A stretch of DNA of 64,000 nt, from the NCBI RefSeq assembly GCF_008795985.1, contig NZ_VMHP01000001.1:1178001-1242000 (forward strand), given 5' to 3'. A model generated the notes under the pieces. The model was given only the letters and a program-made list of their open reading frames with translations, did not search any database and was not told the DNA's origin. Below are positions 47,174 to 55,318 of this stretch, piece after piece. The DNA comes from Marinobacter halotolerans (GTDB lineage: Bacteria > Pseudomonadota > Gammaproteobacteria > Pseudomonadales > Oleiphilaceae). The position numbers and the translations under genes are program-made. Within the stretch, counting starts at the first letter, position 1, and the number at the start of each line of letters is the position of its first letter.

Positions 47174-48127
47174 ATGAACATGAAAACGCTTCCATCCATT
47201 GCCTGCGCCCTGCTGCTGGCGCCCCTGTCCGCCCAGGCAGAGTTCAGTCTCGATTCGCAGTACCAGGATAAAGACGGTGACCTGATTGCGGATATCCCCT
47301 CCGACCAGTCGAAACTGGTCGACCCGTCCACCCTGATCTTCGCCTACACCCCGGTTGAAGATCCTGCCGTCTACCGTGAAGTCTGGTCCGGATTTCTGAG
47401 CCACCTGTCTGACGTCACTGGCAAAAAGGTCCAGTTCTTTCCTGTTCAGTCCAACGCCGCGCAGATTGAAGCCATGCGAGCCGGACGCTTGCACATCGCC
47501 GGATTCAATACCGGCTCCAACCCTCTTGCCGTTGCCTGCGCCGGGCTTCGTCCGTTCGCCATGATGGCGGCGGAAGACGGCTCCTTCGGCTATGAAATGG
47601 AAATCATCACTCATCCGGATTCCGGTATTGATAGCGTGGAAGACATCCGCGGCGGCGAACTGGCCTTCACCTCCCAGACCTCCAACTCGGGATTCAAGGC
47701 GCCCTCAGCAATATTGAAAGCCGACTACAACATGGTCCCGGGCGAGGATTTCGAGCCGGTATTCTCGGGCAAGCATGACAACTCCATTCTCGGCGTGGCG
47801 AACCGGGACTATCCGGCGGCGGCTATCGCCAATTCAGTGCTGGCGCGCATGCTGGATCGGGATGTGGTAAGCAAAGACCAGATCGAAACCATCTACACGT
47901 CCCAGACCTTTCCCACCACCGCCTATGGCCTGGCCCATAACCTGAAGCCTGAACTGCAAGAGCAGATTAAAGAGGCCTTTTTCTCTTTTGACTGGGAAGG
48001 TTCGGCACTGGAAGAAGAGTTCTCCAAGTCCGGCGAGGCGCAGTTCATTCCCATTACCTTCAAGGAGCATTGGGAAGTAATCCGAAAGATCGACGCCGCC
48101 AACGGTGTTGCCTACAACTGCCAGTAA
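47174..48127 (+). CDS. phnD: Phosphonate/phosphite/phosphate ABC transporter substrate-binding protein
   Basis: A 317-residue periplasmic receptor of the PhnD family. The signal peptide covers residues 1-22 (AQA-E). The mature N-terminus carries DKDGDLIAD (32-40), a DxDxDxxxD loop of the kind that binds calcium in thrombospondin repeats. The PhnD core begins near residue 48 with LIFAYTPVEDP. It includes QSNAAQIEAMRAGRLHIAGF, then AFTSQTSNSGFKAPSA, where the SxTSxSG-like ligand loop lies. Phosphite, phosphonate and methylphosphonate binders cannot be told apart by eye. It is first in a five-gene operon. Confidence 0.85.
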   Translation: MNMKTLPSIACALLLAPLSAQAEFSLDSQYQDKDGDLIADIPSDQSKLVDPSTLIFAYTPVEDPAVYREVWSGFLSHLSDVTGKKVQFFPVQSNAAQIEAMRAGRLHIAGFNTGSNPLAVACAGLRPFAMMAAEDGSFGYEMEIITHPDSGIDSVEDIRGGELAFTSQTSNSGFKAPSAILKADYNMVPGEDFEPVFSGKHDNSILGVANRDYPAAAIANSVLARMLDRDVVSKDQIETIYTSQTFPTTAYGLAHNLKPELQEQIKEAFFSFDWEGSALEEEFSKSGEAQFIPITFKEHWEVIRKIDAANGVAYNCQ

Positions 48128-48137
48128 ACGGTGACTC

Positions 48138-48959
48138 TTGAACCTACTTAAGCTGGACCGACTTTCCAAAGTCTATGCCACCGGTGATACGGCGCTGCAC
48201 CAGGTCAGTTTCGAGGTTCCTGCAGGGCAGGTTCTCGGGCTGATCGGGCCGTCGGGGGCAGGTAAATCGACCCTGATTCGCTGCATCAACCGACTGGTTG
48301 AGCCCACCAGTGGCACCATCGTACTGGGCGAATCGGACCTTTCCCGGCTTCGGGGCCGGGAACTGCGCCGCGCCCGACGGCGTATAGGCATGATCTTCCA
48401 GGAATACGCCCTGGTGGAGCGCTTGACGGTCATGGAAAACGTACTGTCCGGTCGGCTGGGCTACGTCCCCGCCTGGCGTTCATTCCTGCGACGCTATTGC
48501 GCAGACGACATCACCAAGGCCTTTTCACTGCTGGAGCAGGTGGGATTGTCACAGCACTACAACAAACGCGCGGACGCGCTTTCGGGCGGCCAGCGCCAAC
48601 GGGTGGGCATCGCCCGCGCCCTGGAACAGGATCCGGAACTGCTGTTGGTGGATGAACCCACAGCCTCGCTGGACCCGAAAACCTCCCGCCAGATCATGCG
48701 TCTGATCGGCGACGCCTGCCGCGAGCGGGAACTGCCGGCCATAATCAATATTCACGACGTGATGCTGGCCCGCCAGTTTACTGACCGGATCATCGGCCTA
48801 CGTGCCGGAGAAGTGGTTTTCGACGGCTCCCCAGACGCGCTCACCGATGAAGTACTGACCCTGATCTACGGGGACGAGGACTGGACCCGGATGCGGGGCG
48901 AAGAGTCCGGCAAGGATGACCCCCAAACGCCGACCGTTGATCTGGCCGAGGGGGTGTAA
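48138..48959 (+). CDS. phnC: Phosphonate-type ABC transporter ATP-binding protein
   Basis: A 273-residue ATPase starting at TTG, 10 bp after phnD. No ATG in frame lies before the first conserved strand ([14 protein letters not shown]). Walker A is GPSGAGKST near residue 38, the signature [15 protein letters not shown] near 150, and Walker [14 protein letters not shown]. The insertion [22 protein letters not shown] is a PhnC hallmark. Its TAA overlaps the ATG of the next gene (TAATG). Confidence 0.9.
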   Translation: MNLLKLDRLSKVYATGDTALHQVSFEVPAGQVLGLIGPSGAGKSTLIRCINRLVEPTSGTIVLGESDLSRLRGRELRRARRRIGMIFQEYALVERLTVMENVLSGRLGYVPAWRSFLRRYCADDITKAFSLLEQVGLSQHYNKRADALSGGQRQRVGIARALEQDPELLLVDEPTASLDPKTSRQIMRLIGDACRERELPAIINIHDVMLARQFTDRIIGLRAGEVVFDGSPDALTDEVLTLIYGDEDWTRMRGEESGKDDPQTPTVDLAEGV

Positions 48960-49756
48960 TGTCCCACCCCACCACCTGGAAACGGCCACCGGTTCTTTTC
49001 ACCCACACGCTCTGGCGACGGACAATCTACGTCGGAGCGCTGATCTACCTTGTACTGGCAATGCAGAGTATCGAGGTCGACTGGCAGCGGGTGTATCTGG
49101 GGCTCGATCGAGGCTGGAAATTCGTGGAAGGCTTTCTGACCCCCGATTTCACCACTCGCTGGCGGGACATCAGCGAGGGCCTGATTGAAAGCCTGACCAT
49201 GACGGTGACCTCCACCGTTGCCGGCATTCTGGTGTCCGTACCCATCGGTATCGGCGCCGCCCGCAACCTGGCACCAGCACCGGTCTACCTGGCCTGCCGC
49301 GGAATCATTACCCTGTCCCGTTCGTTTCAGGAGATCATCATCGCGATTCTGCTGGTGGCGATGTTCGGTTTTGGGCCCTTCGCCGGCTTCCTGACCCTGG
49401 CGTTTGCCAGCATCGGCTTCCTGTCGAAGCTTTTGGCGGAGGACATTGAGGCCTGCGACCGCAGCCAGATCGAAGCGATCCGGGCGACCGGCGCAGGCTG
49501 GTGGCAGGTGGTCAATTACGCCGTGCAGCCCCAGGTGATGCCAAGGTTGGTGGGACTCTCGCTTTACCGACTGGACATCAATTTCCGGGAATCGGCAGTG
49601 ATCGGTATTGTCGGTGCCGGTGGCATTGGCGCTACCCTGAACACCGCCATTGACCGTTACGAATACGATTCCGCCGGGGCCATCCTGATCATCATCATCG
49701 CCATTGTGCTGGTGGTGGAATACTCCTCTTCCTATATTCGCAGGTGGGTCCAGTGA
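48959..49756 (+). CDS. phnE: Phosphonate-type ABC transporter permease 1
   Basis: A 265-residue permease with about six membrane helices. The ATPase-contact loop is EAIRATGAGWWQVVNYAVQPQ near residue 175. The family motif RLDINFRESAVIGIVGAGGIG follows near 205. It forms a heterodimer with the second permease of the operon, as in other two-permease phn or ptx transporters. The start overlaps phnC by 1 bp. Confidence 0.9.
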   Translation: MSHPTTWKRPPVLFTHTLWRRTIYVGALIYLVLAMQSIEVDWQRVYLGLDRGWKFVEGFLTPDFTTRWRDISEGLIESLTMTVTSTVAGILVSVPIGIGAARNLAPAPVYLACRGIITLSRSFQEIIIAILLVAMFGFGPFAGFLTLAFASIGFLSKLLAEDIEACDRSQIEAIRATGAGWWQVVNYAVQPQVMPRLVGLSLYRLDINFRESAVIGIVGAGGIGATLNTAIDRYEYDSAGAILIIIIAIVLVVEYSSSYIRRWVQ

Positions 49757-50583
49757 CAGACCGTCCGATTTCACCGGCCACCTCACCAGCACCCCCTGTC
49801 TGGCATTTCCGCTCCCGCAAGCAGGTTTTGCTGCGATGGCTGGGATGGTTCGCACTGGTGGCATTAACTGTCTTCTGCTGGCAACTAATGACCCGGGACA
49901 CCATCTGGGCCTTTGTCAGCGACGCACCGGCACAGGCCGCTGACATCGGCGGACGGATGTTCCCACCCGCCTGGGGCTATATCAGTGAACTCTGGGAGCC
50001 GCTCTGGGACACCATCAACATTGCCACCCTCGGGACCCTGATCGGCGTTGCCATCGCCATTCCGGTGGCCTTTCTGGCGGCCAGTAACACCACGCCCAGC
50101 ACCCGATTCGTCCGTCCGCTGGCGCTGCTGGTGATTGTTGCCTCCCGTTCCATCAATTCCCTGATCTGGGCGCTGTTGCTGGTCGCCGTGATCGGCCCTG
50201 GCCTGCTGGCGGGGGTGATTGCGATCGGCCTTCGATCCATCGGCTTTGTGGCAAAGCTGCTCTACGAAGCCATTGAGGAAATCGACACCAGCCAGGTGGA
50301 AGCGGTGCGGGCAACCGGAGCAAGCGGTGCCCAGGTGATCGACTACGCCATTGTGCCGCAGATACTACCCGCCTTCTGGGGGATCAGCGTGTTCCGCTGG
50401 GACATCAACATCCGGGAATCCACCATCCTGGGTCTGGTAGGCGCTGGCGGCCTGGGGCTGCAGCTCAGCGCATCACTGGCAACCCTGGCCTGGAATCAGG
50501 TGGCGATGATCTTCGTAGTGATCCTCGCAACAGTGGTTATTTCAGAATGGGTTTCCGCGCGGGTACGTCAGGCGGTAATCTGA
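49753..50583 (+). CDS. phnE: Phosphonate-type ABC transporter permease 2
   Basis: A 276-residue second PhnE-like permease. The GTG at 49753 overlaps the previous stop as GTGA, the usual coupling geometry, and is preferred over a GTG nine bases earlier. The contact loop EAVRATGASGAQVIDYAIVPQ and the motif RWDINIRESTILGLVGAGGLG parallel those of permease 1, so the two are paralogues. The HAD gene starts 4 bp after its stop. Confidence 0.9.
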   Translation: MTDRPISPATSPAPPVWHFRSRKQVLLRWLGWFALVALTVFCWQLMTRDTIWAFVSDAPAQAADIGGRMFPPAWGYISELWEPLWDTINIATLGTLIGVAIAIPVAFLAASNTTPSTRFVRPLALLVIVASRSINSLIWALLLVAVIGPGLLAGVIAIGLRSIGFVAKLLYEAIEEIDTSQVEAVRATGASGAQVIDYAIVPQILPAFWGISVFRWDINIRESTILGLVGAGGLGLQLSASLATLAWNQVAMIFVVILATVVISEWVSARVRQAVI

Positions 50584-50587
50584 GGGC

Positions 50588-51535
50588 ATGAAAGACACCC
50601 ATCCCACCTCTTTTGAAGGCCTAGTCCCTACCCCGACCTGGGCCTTCGAACAATACCAGCGCCTGCGGGACCAGCTTCCCCAGGCCAAACCCAGCGCAGA
50701 AGCCCCCCGATGGGTACCATCCCTTGAGCCACTGTCGGACCGTTTCGATGCGTTCGTATTTGACGCCTTTGGCGTTCTGAACACCGGCCCCTCGGTCATC
50801 ACTGGTGCGGTTGAGCGTCTGGCGTCTCTGCAGGCGGGTGGCAAGCCGGTTCTGGTGCTTTCGAACGCCGCCACCGCAAGCGTTCAGAATCTGACGAAAA
50901 AGTATCGCGGCATGGGGTTTGATCTGACCGACCACCAGATTATTTCCAGCCGCTGGCTGCTGGAAGACGCCCTGGCCCGGGCGCCGCGACAGGACGATCT
51001 CTGGGGCGTGATCGCACCATCCCACTCGGGCAGCCAGTCGCTGCCGGGAATAAACCAGAAGCCGGTACGCCCGGGTATTACCGACCGGGAGCTGGACGGA
51101 TTCGGCGGTTTCATCTTCATGAGCAGTGAAGACTGGAACGAAACAATCCATCAGCAACTGACCGCCAGCCTGAACCGGCACAGCCGGCCGCTGAAAGTGG
51201 CCAACCCGGATCTGGTGGCCCCAAGGGGAGACTGCCTGACCCTAGAGCCGGGGTACTTTGCCCATAGACTTCGCGAAGCCACGGGCGTTCAGCCGGAATT
51301 CTTCGGAAAACCCTATGCCCCGGCGTTCGCAGCCACCCTGGATCGGCTTGACGGCATAAAACGAAATCGCATTCTGATGGTGGGGGACACTCTCCACACC
51401 GACATCCTCGGGGCACAGGCCGCCGGCATGGCCACGCTGCTGGTGTGCAACCACGGCTCACTGAAAGGCATGAATATCGATGACTGCGTGCGGCAGTCCG
51501 GCATTACACCGGACTGGGTAGCGCCCTCCATCTGA
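50588..51535 (+). CDS. HAD-superfamily class IIA hydrolase in the phn operon
   Basis: A 315-residue protein with a 50-residue N-terminal extension and a class IIA HAD fold. Motif I is FDAFGVLN, with nucleophile Asp59. The residue two positions on is Phe61 instead of the Asp used as acid/base by HAD phosphatases. Motif II is VLVLSNAA, the lysine is in FFGKPYAP, and the acidic motif is MVGDTLHTDILGA. Altered DxD motifs are also found in haloacid dehalogenases and in phosphonatase (DWA). Its place 4 bp after the transporter suggests it acts on the imported compound or a product. Substrate unknown. Confidence 0.78.
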   Translation: MKDTHPTSFEGLVPTPTWAFEQYQRLRDQLPQAKPSAEAPRWVPSLEPLSDRFDAFVFDAFGVLNTGPSVITGAVERLASLQAGGKPVLVLSNAATASVQNLTKKYRGMGFDLTDHQIISSRWLLEDALARAPRQDDLWGVIAPSHSGSQSLPGINQKPVRPGITDRELDGFGGFIFMSSEDWNETIHQQLTASLNRHSRPLKVANPDLVAPRGDCLTLEPGYFAHRLREATGVQPEFFGKPYAPAFAATLDRLDGIKRNRILMVGDTLHTDILGAQAAGMATLLVCNHGSLKGMNIDDCVRQSGITPDWVAPSI

Positions 51536-51539
51536 GCGG

Positions 51540-53063
51540 CTATCTGGACCATTCGAGGAAGGTTCCGGATGAATCGGTGAGGCAGTCGCGGCCGGCCTGT
51601 TTCGACAGATACAGCCGGTGGTCAGCCATGGAGATCAGGGCATCGGGGCTGGCGGAGCCGTCATTGAATTCGCCAATGTCCGCCACCCCCGCGCTGACAG
51701 TGACGGGAATCGGGCGCCCGTCAAACACAAAGCTTTCCAGACGCACTGTATTCAGAATCCGCTCTACCAGATGACGCACGTCACCGCCTGCCACGTCGCT
51801 GAACACTACAATGAATTCCTCGCCGCCGAACCGGGCCACCACATCCATGGGTCGGACATGATGCAGAAGGATTTCGGCGAACCTCTGCAGGATGCTATCC
51901 CCGCCCAGGTGCCCAATCGAGTCATTGATCGCCTTGAACCGGTCAAGATCAAACATGGCCAAGGAAAAGGGTTCGCCGCGCCGATCCCTCCGGCCCAGCA
52001 TTTCCTCCAGCCGGGGCATCAGATAGCGGCGGTTGTGAAGGCCTGTCAGCGGGTCCCGAATGGACTGATTCAGCAGCTCTTCTTCCAGCCGGAAACGCTC
52101 CAGCGCCCCAGACAGCAGGCCCGACACAATGATCAACAGGTCTGCCTGGTCCTGGCGCCAGTCACGACGTCTCAGGGAATCCACGCCAAAGAATCCGCTG
52201 ACCCTGCCACGCACCCTGATCGGCACACAGAACATGGACGACACACCCTGTTCCCGCAGCATGGCCTGCTCGGACGAGGCGTTCGCTGGCAGCTTGTCCA
52301 CATCCTCAATAAACACCACCCGGTTTCCCGCCACCATGTTTTCTATCTGCTGATGCCACCAGTGAAAGTCGGCAATCGGCACCTGCTGTTGGTCGGCGAT
52401 AAGTGAGGGCACGCCCTCCCTGCACCACTCATGGGTATTGGACATCCGCCGGTACTCTTCGGAAAAACTGTAGAGATAGGCCCGGTCTGTTTCGAAAAAC
52501 TCTCCAATACTTTTCAGAACTTCATCAATGCATTGGTCAATGGTGCCAAAACCGAGGTTGATGAATTCACTGGAAAGCCGGGCAATCAGCTTCTGAAAGC
52601 CCGCCTGAAAGGAGAATTCGGCCTCGCTCTCCCGTAGGCTCTGTTCCAGGTTCTTGTAATGCTGGATGTTGTGAAACTGGCCGTACCAGACGGTACTGCC
52701 GTCCTCCTGGCGCTCAGGCCGGGCGTGCACTTCGAACCATTCGTACTCGCCGCTTATGAGCTTCAGGCGGGCCCGATAACGCCACGGCTCCAGAGTCAGC
52801 GCCGACTGCTGGATAGTTTCCACCACTTCGCCCGCGTCAGCGGGATGAATCACCGAGAACACGGAGTCAGCGTTCTGGTTCAATATCGACGAGTCGACCC
52901 CGAGCAACGAATGCACCTGGTTACTGACAAACGGGTAATGGTGGGACTGGCCATCGGCACTGAGCCAATACGTAAAGAGAACACCGGGCACCCCAGAAGC
53001 CAGCTTCTGGAAAAACCCGGTGGAGGAGGCAATTTGCTGCCCGTGACTGGACTTGATTGCCAT
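51540..53063 (-). CDS. PAS-GAF-GGDEF diguanylate cyclase
   Basis: A 507-residue cytoplasmic protein. A PAS domain of the PAS_3 type lies at about 15-140, a GAF domain at about 165-325, and a GGDEF domain from 340. The active site is GGEEF at 413-417, with RPMD as the inhibitory RxxD five residues before it. It should be an active, product-inhibited c-di-GMP synthase controlled by a small ligand or redox input. It converges with the HAD gene (4-bp gap) and lies 79 bp downstream of another c-di-GMP gene on the same strand. Confidence 0.88.
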   Translation of the reverse strand: MAIKSSHGQQIASSTGFFQKLASGVPGVLFTYWLSADGQSHHYPFVSNQVHSLLGVDSSILNQNADSVFSVIHPADAGEVVETIQQSALTLEPWRYRARLKLISGEYEWFEVHARPERQEDGSTVWYGQFHNIQHYKNLEQSLRESEAEFSFQAGFQKLIARLSSEFINLGFGTIDQCIDEVLKSIGEFFETDRAYLYSFSEEYRRMSNTHEWCREGVPSLIADQQQVPIADFHWWHQQIENMVAGNRVVFIEDVDKLPANASSEQAMLREQGVSSMFCVPIRVRGRVSGFFGVDSLRRRDWRQDQADLLIIVSGLLSGALERFRLEEELLNQSIRDPLTGLHNRRYLMPRLEEMLGRRDRRGEPFSLAMFDLDRFKAINDSIGHLGGDSILQRFAEILLHHVRPMDVVARFGGEEFIVVFSDVAGGDVRHLVERILNTVRLESFVFDGRPIPVTVSAGVADIGEFNDGSASPDALISMADHRLYLSKQAGRDCLTDSSGTFLEWSR

Positions 53064-53142
53064 AGATAGCGCATCCCTCTGACAGGGCGGAATTCTCGTT
53101 TTACCGAAGAGTGTAGTTCACTCCGGCTAAGGCGCCCAGGCG

Positions 53143-55251
53143 TCAGTGATGGATATGACCGGCACGAAGCAATTGTTCGAACTCCGGGGCGGGCATTGGC
53201 TGAGAAAAAAAGAACCCCTGGGCGAAGTCGCAGTCCACTGCCTTGAGCCACTCCATCTGCTCCTGCGTCTCGACGCCCTCTGCCACCACCTCAAGACCCA
53301 GTTTGTGGGCCATCATGATGATGGTCTCGGCAATAGTGCCACTGCTCGACCGGGGCCCGTCTTCCCGCACAAAGCTCTGGTCAATCTTCAGGTAGTTCAC
53401 ATTGAAGCGCTTGAGATACTCCAGGGATGAATAGCCGGTGCCAAAATCATCCAGTGCCAATTGCACACCGGCTGCTGCCAGCTCGGAGAAACTTTTATCA
53501 AGCTGTTCTGAGTCACTGAGGAAAACATTCTCCGTGAGTTCAATGACAAAGCCACCCTTGGAACGCGAAAAGGTTTCCAGGTGCGCCTGCCAGGCTTTGC
53601 TGTGACTGTTCCTGACAAATTGCACGGGCGATGAGTTAATGCTGAGCTGAAACTCGCCCTCCATCAGCTCTACCCAGCGCGCGGACTGGTTGGCGGCTTC
53701 GGAAAACACCCAGTGTTCCAGGGCCGACATAAGACCGGTCTCCTCTGCCAACGCCAGGAACTCATCCGGCAGTTTGAGCCCGTGTTCCGGGTGCTGCCAG
53801 CGTAACAGCGCTTCGGCCTTGACGATGCGGCCGCTGGCAAGGTCAACAATGGGCTGATAAAACAACCTCAGCTGCTCCTTGAGGGGCGCTTCCCGCAAAT
53901 CGTTGATCAGTTGCTGGCGCTCGGTGCGGGCGCTCTTCATAATTTCAGTGAAATAGCACACCCGGTTGCGACCGGAATGCTTGGCCAGATACATGGCCTG
54001 ATCGGCATCGCTTAACAGCTGCTGCGCTGTGCCGGCATCCCCGGGGAAAAGCGTTATTCCGATGCTGCCCGAGATCGTGACTTTCTCCTCTCCCAACTGG
54101 AATGGCCGTTTCAGCTCGCCGAGAATGTTGTCTGCAATCGCCTCTATCAGCTCGCGGTCACCGGTGTCCAGCAGCAGCACTGTGAACTCGTCACCGCCGA
54201 TGCGAGCCACCGTGTCCGTCTGGCGCACGCAGGCGCTGACACGCTCTGCAATGACTTTCAGCAGGGCGTCACCTGCCTCATGTCCGAGGGTGTCGTTAAT
54301 TGTCTTGAAATGATCCAGGTCAATGAAGAGCAGAGCGAACGGATCGCCGGTGCGATCAGAGTGCGCCGCGTGCTGGCTCAGCCGGTCCATGAACAGCCGA
54401 CGGTTGGGCAGCCGGGTCAAAAGGTCGTAATTGGCATGACGCCAGATCCTTGTTTCCGACTCCTTGCGCAGGGTCACATCATGGGCGATGCCGGATACGG
54501 CTTCCACCTCGCCCTGTTCATCAAGTACCGGCGCATACAGACACTCGAAATAGCGGGTCTCACCGGCAGGGCTCTGCATCTTTACTTCACTCTCCCGCTG
54601 CTCCCGGAAACGGATCACGTCCTTCAGTTTGGTTTCACCGTTATACTGGGAGGGCAGCGGCATTTCTGAGCACGACCGACCAACAATCTCTTCTGGCGAC
54701 ACCTGACAGAGTTCGGCCATGGCGTTGTTGGCATACAGGAAAGTGCCATCCGGGTTCAGCACATAGCAGGGGTCAGGCAGTGAAGACAGCATGGCTTCTA
54801 ACCGACGGCCTTGTCTCTCTTTTCTATGGACGTAGTTCTCAATGGACTGCGCCAGGGCCAGATCGATTTCGTGGTCGAACCGGATCAGTTCCCTGACACC
54901 CTCTTTATCGATATCGCCGTTAAACTGGACCCAGAGCTCGATCACAGTATGGCGCAAGGCGCGGAATTCCGCCGCCACGTGGACGATGTCGGCACCCAGG
55001 TCGTGCCTTTCAGAACCATGAACACGTGCGGAGTTACTGCTCTCGGGATTATAGGGGCAGAAGTCAGGAGGCCGCCCCTCTTCGTCCGGGGACTGCTCAA
55101 GTGTCACGGTAATACCGAGCAATATCTCTTCGATATGGTCCCGCAACTCGTCTCTGGACAAGCGCTCAGCGGGAAGAATATGTTTGGCATCAAACTCCCA
55201 TATCCGAAGAATATGCTCCGTATGGGCGCGGATAAACTCTGCCAGTCTCAT
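53143..55251 (-). CDS. RsbRD_N-PAS-GGDEF-EAL c-di-GMP enzyme
   Basis: A 702-residue protein. The N-terminal 160 residues resemble the RsbRD_N sensory domain (HDLGADIVHVAAEFRALRHTVIELW). A PAS domain follows (about 165-275), then GGDEF with GGDEF intact at 352-356 and an RQTD inhibitory site, and EAL with EAL at 480-482, DDFGTGYSS, and AEGVET. Both active sites appear complete, so it could make or break c-di-GMP depending on input. No membrane segment is visible. Confidence 0.88.
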   Translation of the reverse strand: MRLAEFIRAHTEHILRIWEFDAKHILPAERLSRDELRDHIEEILLGITVTLEQSPDEEGRPPDFCPYNPESSNSARVHGSERHDLGADIVHVAAEFRALRHTVIELWVQFNGDIDKEGVRELIRFDHEIDLALAQSIENYVHRKERQGRRLEAMLSSLPDPCYVLNPDGTFLYANNAMAELCQVSPEEIVGRSCSEMPLPSQYNGETKLKDVIRFREQRESEVKMQSPAGETRYFECLYAPVLDEQGEVEAVSGIAHDVTLRKESETRIWRHANYDLLTRLPNRRLFMDRLSQHAAHSDRTGDPFALLFIDLDHFKTINDTLGHEAGDALLKVIAERVSACVRQTDTVARIGGDEFTVLLLDTGDRELIEAIADNILGELKRPFQLGEEKVTISGSIGITLFPGDAGTAQQLLSDADQAMYLAKHSGRNRVCYFTEIMKSARTERQQLINDLREAPLKEQLRLFYQPIVDLASGRIVKAEALLRWQHPEHGLKLPDEFLALAEETGLMSALEHWVFSEAANQSARWVELMEGEFQLSINSSPVQFVRNSHSKAWQAHLETFSRSKGGFVIELTENVFLSDSEQLDKSFSELAAAGVQLALDDFGTGYSSLEYLKRFNVNYLKIDQSFVREDGPRSSSGTIAETIIMMAHKLGLEVVAEGVETQEQMEWLKAVDCDFAQGFFFSQPMPAPEFEQLLRAGHIHH

Positions 55252-55318
55252 CCTTGAAATGCCTCATAGTTTGTAGGGCCCTTTAACACAATGTGGCATT
55301 TCCAGGGCTTTTTTCAAG

